Origin: RUG13091 sp045113315
GTDB taxonomy: Bacteria; Bacillota_I; Bacilli_A; RFN20; CAG-826
Reading direction: 5' to 3'
DNA: 64,000 nt
Assembly: GCA_045113315.1 (NCBI GenBank)
Contig: JBGUIX010000014.1
Span: 62,001-126,000 of the forward strand
Both the position numbers and the translations under genes were made by a program. The notes under the pieces were generated by a model. The model made no database searches and was not told the DNA's origin. It worked only from the letters and a program-made list of their open reading frames with translations. Within the stretch, counting starts at the first letter, position 1. Each line of letters begins with the position of its first letter. This document shows, piece after piece, positions 59,148 to 64,000 of this stretch.

Positions 59148-61592
59148 ATGGGATTTTTTGATAAAAGAGCTATTAAAAAATACGCAAAAGAAGCGGATAA
59201 AGTTATCGCTTATGAGAAGACAATGGAAGCTTTAAGTGATGATGAATTACGCGCTAAAACAGATTACTTTAAAGAACAATTAGCTAATGGTAAAACATTA
59301 GATGATATTAAATATGAAGCTTTCGCAGTGGCTAGAGAAGCAGCGAGAAGAACCATTAAAGAGTTCCCATTTAAAGTTCAAATTATGGGCTCTTTAGTTA
59401 TGCACGCAGGTGATGTTGCTGAAATGAAAACTGGTGAAGGTAAAACCTTAACCGCTACTATGGCAACATATTTAAACGCTTTAGCGGGTAAAGGTGTTCA
59501 TGTTGTTACAGTTAATGAATACTTATCTGCTCGTGACGCGGAATGGATGGGCCAAATCTATAGATTCTTAGGTTTAACTGTTGGTGTTAATGCTCGTGCT
59601 AAATCAACCTCTGAAAAGAAAGCGGCATATTTATGTGATATTACATATACCACTAACTCCGAATTAGGCTTTGACTATTTAAGAGATAACATGGCCACCG
59701 ATATGGAGCATCGTGTCTTAAGAGGTCTTAATTTCTGTATCGTTGACGAAGCTGACTCCATTCTTATTGATGAATCAAGAACCCCATTAATTATTTCTGG
59801 TGGCGTGAAAACTTCTTCTAGTCAATACACAGTGGCTGATAGATTCTGCAAAGCCCTTAAAAAGGATGTTGATTTCACTGTTGATGTGAAAGAAAAAACT
59901 GTGGCTTTAACCGATGCTGGTAATGCCAAAGCGGAAAGAATGTTTGGTATTAATAACTTATACGATCCAGAATATTTCGATTTAGTGCATAGAATTCATA
60001 ATGCTTTAAAAGCAAATTATATTATGCAAAGGGATGTCGACTATTTAGTTGATGGCGAAGGACAAGTTCAAATTATCGACCAATTCACAGGTCGTGTTCT
60101 CCCAGGTAGAGAATGGTCTGATGGCTTACATCAAGCTGTTCAAGCTAAAGAAAACGTCACCATTAAACAAGAAACAGTTACTATGGCGACAATTACTTAT
60201 CAAAACTTCTTCCGTCTTTATAAGAAGATGGCAGGTATGACTGGTACCGCGAAAACTGAAGAAGAAGAATTCCGTAAGATTTATAACATGCGTGTAGTAT
60301 GCGTACCTACAAATAAACCTGTTATTCGTGAGGATGCGATTGATTATATTTATGCGCATAAAGGACCAAAATTAAAAGCCTTAATTGAAGAAGTTAAAAC
60401 TAGACACGCGAAAGGTCAACCAATCTTAATTGGTACTGTTTCCGTTGAATCATCTGAAGAAATTTCAAATTTATTGAATGAAGCTGGTTTGCCACACGAA
60501 ATGTTAAACGCGAAGAACCACGCTCGTGAAGCGGAAATCATTGCTTTAGCAGGTAGAAAAGGTGCGATTACTTTAGCCACTAACATGGCAGGTCGTGGTA
60601 CTGATATTAAGATTGATGATGAAGTAAGGGCGTTAGGTGGTTTATGTGTTTTAGGTACAGAAAGACATGAATCTCGTCGTATTGATAATCAGTTACGTGG
60701 ACGTTCTGGTAGACAAGGCGATCCAGGTTTCTCCAGATTCTACGTTTCTTTCGATGATACTTTATTAGTGAGATTCGCCGCTGATGCGATGAGAAACTAT
60801 ATTGAGAAGAACTTTGGTGATGAAGCTTTAGAAAGTAAAGTAGTTAGTAACGCAGTTACCAGTGCTCAAAAGAAAATTGAAGGTATGAACTTCGATACTC
60901 GTAAAAGCTTATTAGATTATGATGATGTTTTAGCTAAACAAAGACAAAACGTTTACGATAAACGTGACCGTATTATCGAAGGTAGTGATATTAAAGATAT
61001 CGTTGATGAAATGTTTGCTCAAACAGGTATGTTCTTAGCGAAGAAATCAGTTCCTCAAGGAAGTAACGATCAACTTATTTCCGCTGATTTATTAATTAAA
61101 CAAGTGGAACCAAGATTCTTACCTGAAGGTAGTATTAATAAAAATGCCTATGAAGATGATCTTGTGGATAACTGTGGTCAAGATTTAGGTGAATTAATCT
61201 TACGTAGATACACACGTAAGAGAAGTAAACTCAACACTGAGTTATGTGATCGAATTGAAAGAGATTTAATCTTACATTGCTTAGATCAAAACTGGACCAA
61301 ACATATTGATGCGATGGCGCGTTTACGTGAAGGTATTCACCTCCGTGGATACGCGAATGTCAACCCATTACAAGATTATGTTAATGAAGGCTATGAGATG
61401 TTTAGAGAATGCTTAGAAATGGCATCTGTCGACGCTGTTTTAAACCTTGTAAATATTGATAAATTTGTCAAACAAGTAGAAGATGCTCAAGAAGCTGCTA
61501 AAGCCCAAGAAGAAGCGGAAAAAGCCGCAGAAACGGCACAAAATAAGCAAAAAGATGTCGTAGGCGAAGCAAAAGACGAGGATAAAGAATAA
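59148..61592 (+). CDS. secA: Preprotein translocase ATPase SecA
   Basis: SecA drives secretory proteins through SecYEG. This 814-residue copy has Walker A GEGKT (96-100), Walker B VDEADSILID, the GRGTDIKID motif and GRSGRQGDPG. The C-terminus is Glu/Ala/Lys-rich and lacks the zinc-binding CxCxSGxxxxxCC tail of many SecAs. I chose ATG 59148 (MGFFDKR) because GGTG lies upstream; an in-frame ATG at 59133 lies in a hairpin stem. Its stop overlaps prfB (TAATG). Confidence 0.96.
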   Translation: MGFFDKRAIKKYAKEADKVIAYEKTMEALSDDELRAKTDYFKEQLANGKTLDDIKYEAFAVAREAARRTIKEFPFKVQIMGSLVMHAGDVAEMKTGEGKTLTATMATYLNALAGKGVHVVTVNEYLSARDAEWMGQIYRFLGLTVGVNARAKSTSEKKAAYLCDITYTTNSELGFDYLRDNMATDMEHRVLRGLNFCIVDEADSILIDESRTPLIISGGVKTSSSQYTVADRFCKALKKDVDFTVDVKEKTVALTDAGNAKAERMFGINNLYDPEYFDLVHRIHNALKANYIMQRDVDYLVDGEGQVQIIDQFTGRVLPGREWSDGLHQAVQAKENVTIKQETVTMATITYQNFFRLYKKMAGMTGTAKTEEEEFRKIYNMRVVCVPTNKPVIREDAIDYIYAHKGPKLKALIEEVKTRHAKGQPILIGTVSVESSEEISNLLNEAGLPHEMLNAKNHAREAEIIALAGRKGAITLATNMAGRGTDIKIDDEVRALGGLCVLGTERHESRRIDNQLRGRSGRQGDPGFSRFYVSFDDTLLVRFAADAMRNYIEKNFGDEALESKVVSNAVTSAQKKIEGMNFDTRKSLLDYDDVLAKQRQNVYDKRDRIIEGSDIKDIVDEMFAQTGMFLAKKSVPQGSNDQLISADLLIKQVEPRFLPEGSINKNAYEDDLVDNCGQDLGELILRRYTRKRSKLNTELCDRIERDLILHCLDQNWTKHIDAMARLREGIHLRGYANVNPLQDYVNEGYEMFRECLEMASVDAVLNLVNIDKFVKQVEDAQEAAKAQEEAEKAAETAQNKQKDVVGEAKDEDKE

Positions 61593-62696
61593 TGAAAGAC
61601 ATCGTTTCTTTAAGACAGGAACTTTGTGCGGTTGGTGAAAGAATCCACCAACTCGGGTGCTCTCTTTGACCTCGCTAAATTAGATCAAGAAATTTCTGAA
61701 CTTCAGAGGATAAGCGAGAAAGAAGATTTTTGGAATAATTCAAGTGAAGCCTTGAAGATTATTTCACGTCTCAATTATTGTAAGAACTTAACTGAAACAT
61801 ATCGTAAGCTCGATTCTAACGTAAAAGATTTAAGTGAATTATTAGAATTAGGTGATGAATCTTTAATTGAACAGATAGAAGAATCTTTTAATGAACTAAA
61901 AAAAGAAACTGAAGATTTTGAATTAGAGATTTTATTCTCTGGTGAATTTGATGATATGCCAGCGATTATTGAAGTTCATCCAGGCGCTGGAGGGACGGAA
62001 GCTCAAGACTGGGCGGATATGCTTTATCGCATGTATGTTTTATATGCAGAGAGACATAAATTTAAAATGTCTTTAATATCTTTTGAACCAGGTGAAGAAG
62101 CAGGTGTCAAATCAGTAACACTAAAGATATCCGGTCATAATGCTTATGGCTTATTAAAAAGTGAGAAAGGCGTCCATCGTTTAGTAAGAATTTCTCCATT
62201 CGATGCGAATAAGAGAAGACATACTTCATTTGCTTCAGTGAATGTTGTTCCTGAATTTAAAGAAAATTCTATTGATATTCAAATTAATGATTCTGATTTA
62301 AAGATTGATACATATCGAAGTGGTGGCGCAGGCGGACAAAATGTTAACAAAGTTGAAACTGCAGTGAGAATTACCCACTTACCCACAGGAATTGTTGTCT
62401 CTTGCCAAGTAGAAAGAAGCCAACTCATGAATAAAGAGATGGCGATGAATATGCTTAAAGGTAAACTCTATTTAATAGAGTTAGAAAAAAGAGAAAAGAA
62501 GATTAATGACATCGTTGGCGAAAAGAAAAATATTGAATGGGGCAGCCAAATTAGATCATATGTTTTCTGTCCTTATACATTAGTTAAAGATAACCGCACG
62601 AATTATGAAGAAACTGATGTTGAAGCAGTGATGAACGGTGCGATTGATGGATTCATATATGCCTATTTAAGAGAGGAGGCTAAAAAGCATGCCTAA
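61592..62696 (+). CDS. prfB: Peptide chain release factor 2 with programmed +1 frameshift
   Basis: RF2 reads UGA and UAA. Frame one runs from ATG 61592 for 25 codons (MKDIVSLRQELC onward) to CTT TGA (61664-61669). The ribosome must slip +1 at CTT and continue with GAC at 61668, giving 367 residues. This is the classic autoregulatory site: low RF2 favours slippage. The upstream stimulatory GGGTG is 4-6 bases from CTT, weaker and farther than the E. coli AGGGGGT. The GGQ motif lies in GAGGQNVNKVETA. The start overlaps the secA stop and the end overlaps yitT by eight bases. Confidence 0.95.
61661..61670 (+). promoter_or_regulatory. prfB +1 frameshift site
   Basis: TCT CTT TGA C contains the slippery CTT in the ribosomal P site, the in-frame UGA at 61667-61669 and the following C that weakens termination. 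The frame after the shift restores an uninterrupted RF2. Confidence 0.92.
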
Positions 62697-63678
62697 AACA
62701 AAAATGGATTGGTTCAAATTAATTTGTCGAACCATATTAGTGATTATTGGAACTATTGTTGTTGCTATTGGTAATATCGCTTTCTTAGTACCTCTAGATA
62801 TTAACGCTGGTGGATTGTCAGGTATTGGTATTATTGCTAGATATTTCGTCGATCCAAGCTTTAAAACAATAATCTATAACATTATAGTTACTGGAGTCTC
62901 TATTATTCTTTGGTTAGTTGGTCTTTTATTTATTGGTAAAGACTTTGCGATTAAAACATTAGTGGCCACTATTGTATTTCCAGCAGCTAACTGGATATTA
63001 ACTACTGTTCCTGGTATCTCAACTTCAATTGCTAATTTTGGTGAATTAATTAAAACATCCGGAAACGGACCAACCGCTGGTAACTATTTACTAGCAGGAT
63101 TATTTGGTGGAGTATTTGTAGGAACTGGTGTTTCTATTACATTTGTAGGTGGCGGTTCTACCGGTGGTGTAGATGTTATTACATTCCTATTTGAAAAATA
63201 TTTAAGAATTAAACAATCAATTGCTTCCTTCTTAGTGGATGGAACAATAGTTGTTCTTGGTTTACTTCTTCTTTTACCAAGAGACAATTCATTCTTATTA
63301 CCATGTTTATCCGGTATTTTATCAGCCTTTGTGACTGCATTAATTATTGAAGTTATCTTCATAGGTTCACAAACATCGTATCAAGTTGATATCATCTCTG
63401 AAAAATGGGAAGAAATATCTAAATTTGCACAAGACGAAATGGGACGTGGTGCCACAATTATTCCTGCAAAAGGCGGATATCGTGGTGAAAATCGTCCAAT
63501 TTTACGTATTGTTTTTGATAAAAGACAATATAACAAAATAAGAATGTTTATCTCTAAAGTTGATCCAAAAGCTTTCGTTACATTTACAAGAACTAATGCC
63601 GTTTTTGGTGAAGGCTTTAAACCTCATATTGAAGAAAACACTATCAGTCAAGAGATTAAGAAAAGGAAAAAGAAATAA
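62689..63678 (+). CDS. YitT-family membrane protein (DUF161/DUF2179)
   Basis: This 329-residue protein has six predicted helices in its N-terminal 230 residues (LICRTILVIIGTIVVAIG at 10-27 and following) with Gly-rich loops such as FVGGGSTGGVD. A cytoplasmic DUF2179 domain (about 240-300) and a Lys-rich tail complete the YitT architecture. The transported or bound substrate is unknown. It overlaps prfB by eight bases and uvrB by one. Confidence 0.9.
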   Translation: MPKTKMDWFKLICRTILVIIGTIVVAIGNIAFLVPLDINAGGLSGIGIIARYFVDPSFKTIIYNIIVTGVSIILWLVGLLFIGKDFAIKTLVATIVFPAANWILTTVPGISTSIANFGELIKTSGNGPTAGNYLLAGLFGGVFVGTGVSITFVGGGSTGGVDVITFLFEKYLRIKQSIASFLVDGTIVVLGLLLLLPRDNSFLLPCLSGILSAFVTALIIEVIFIGSQTSYQVDIISEKWEEISKFAQDEMGRGATIIPAKGGYRGENRPILRIVFDKRQYNKIRMFISKVDPKAFVTFTRTNAVFGEGFKPHIEENTISQEIKKRKKK

Positions 63679-64000
63679 TGGATAATAGCCATCCTTTTAA
63701 AATTGTTTCTCCTTTTAAGCCTACTGGTGACCAGCCCACCGCTATTAAGAAATTAGTAGAAGGTGTAAAAGAAAATAAAAAGTTCCAAGTCCTTTTAGGA
63801 GCTACTGGTACTGGTAAGACTTTTACAATGGCTAATATTATTGAACAAGTGCAAAGACCGACACTTGTTTTAGTGCACAATAAAACTTTAGCGGGTCAAT
63901 TATATTCAGAGTTTCAAGAATTATTTCCAAATAATCGTGTCGAATATTTCGTTTCTAACTTCGATTTTTATCAACCTGAAGCTTATATTCCAAAAAGCGA
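63678..64000 (+). CDS. uvrB: Excinuclease ABC subunit B, 3' end outside the window
   Basis: The first 107 residues are seen. PTGDQPTAI (14-22) and Walker A GATGTGKT (about 41-48) are followed by VLVHNKTLAGQLYSEF and YFVSNFDFYQPEAYIPKS, the UvrB DNA-opening beta-hairpin region (YFVSYYDYYQPEAY in the family). UvrB handles damage verification in nucleotide excision repair with UvrA and UvrC. It starts in a TAATG overlap with yitT. Confidence 0.96.
   Translation, partial: MDNSHPFKIVSPFKPTGDQPTAIKKLVEGVKENKKFQVLLGATGTGKTFTMANIIEQVQRPTLVLVHNKTLAGQLYSEFQELFPNNRVEYFVSNFDFYQPEAYIPKS

Overview
This window is chromosomal DNA from a low-GC Firmicutes-type bacterium (Bacilli or Mollicutes-like, probably an uncultured gut lineage). 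The inference rests on AT-rich codon use, A/G-rich Shine-Dalgarno sites and the classic Firmicutes order around the replication origin: gyrA-gyrB-recF-yaaA-dnaN-dnaA on the minus strand, then oriC, then rpmH-rnpA-yidC-jag-mnmE on the plus strand. UGA is still a stop codon. prfB (RF2) is present with its in-frame UGA frameshift site, and two genes end in TGA, so this is not a mycoplasma code-4 genome.

Left part (1-12.4 kb, accessory): the end of a large secreted nuclease/Ig-like surface protein cut by the window edge, a small P-loop kinase, a 1140-residue ABC-FtsX transporter, an M50-like membrane protein with a defective HExxH motif, and a minus-strand cluster P-type ATPase-psuG-tetR-Fe alcohol dehydrogenase. 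From 12.4 to 24.1 kb: tadA, SRP RNA, serS, a glycosyltransferase and the gyrA to dnaA block. oriC lies at about 24.1-24.57 kb, with a second DnaA-box pair between dnaA and dnaN.

Right part: rpmH to mnmE joins directly onto tatD-rnmV-ksgA-ispE-glmU. NUDIX and nucleotidyltransferase genes, ppdK, an FGGY kinase/ATP-grasp/45-residue ORF operon, degV, an ATP-grasp/RluA pair, typA and a yfhO-like gene follow. Next comes a minus-strand DNA metabolism operon (dnaX-ybaB-recR-tmk-holB-ricT-rsmI), then prfA-prmC-rpiB, a rearranged comFA-comFC competence locus, and secA-prfB-yitT-uvrB, with uvrB cut by the right edge.

Most genes are housekeeping. The most unusual points are: (i) a partial comFA duplication with a 35-bp perfect direct repeat flanking a small basic ORF, and a comFA left without a normal start codon; (ii) GyrA and GyrB that both carry quinolone-resistance-type residues; (iii) a GlmU lacking its acetyltransferase half; (iv) a YidC lipoprotein with about 200 extra extracytoplasmic residues; (v) an SRP RNA whose closing helix contains the tadA Shine-Dalgarno; (vi) an FGGY kinase/ATP-grasp/micro-ORF operon of unknown role. 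I found no tRNA, rRNA, CRISPR array or intact insertion sequence.
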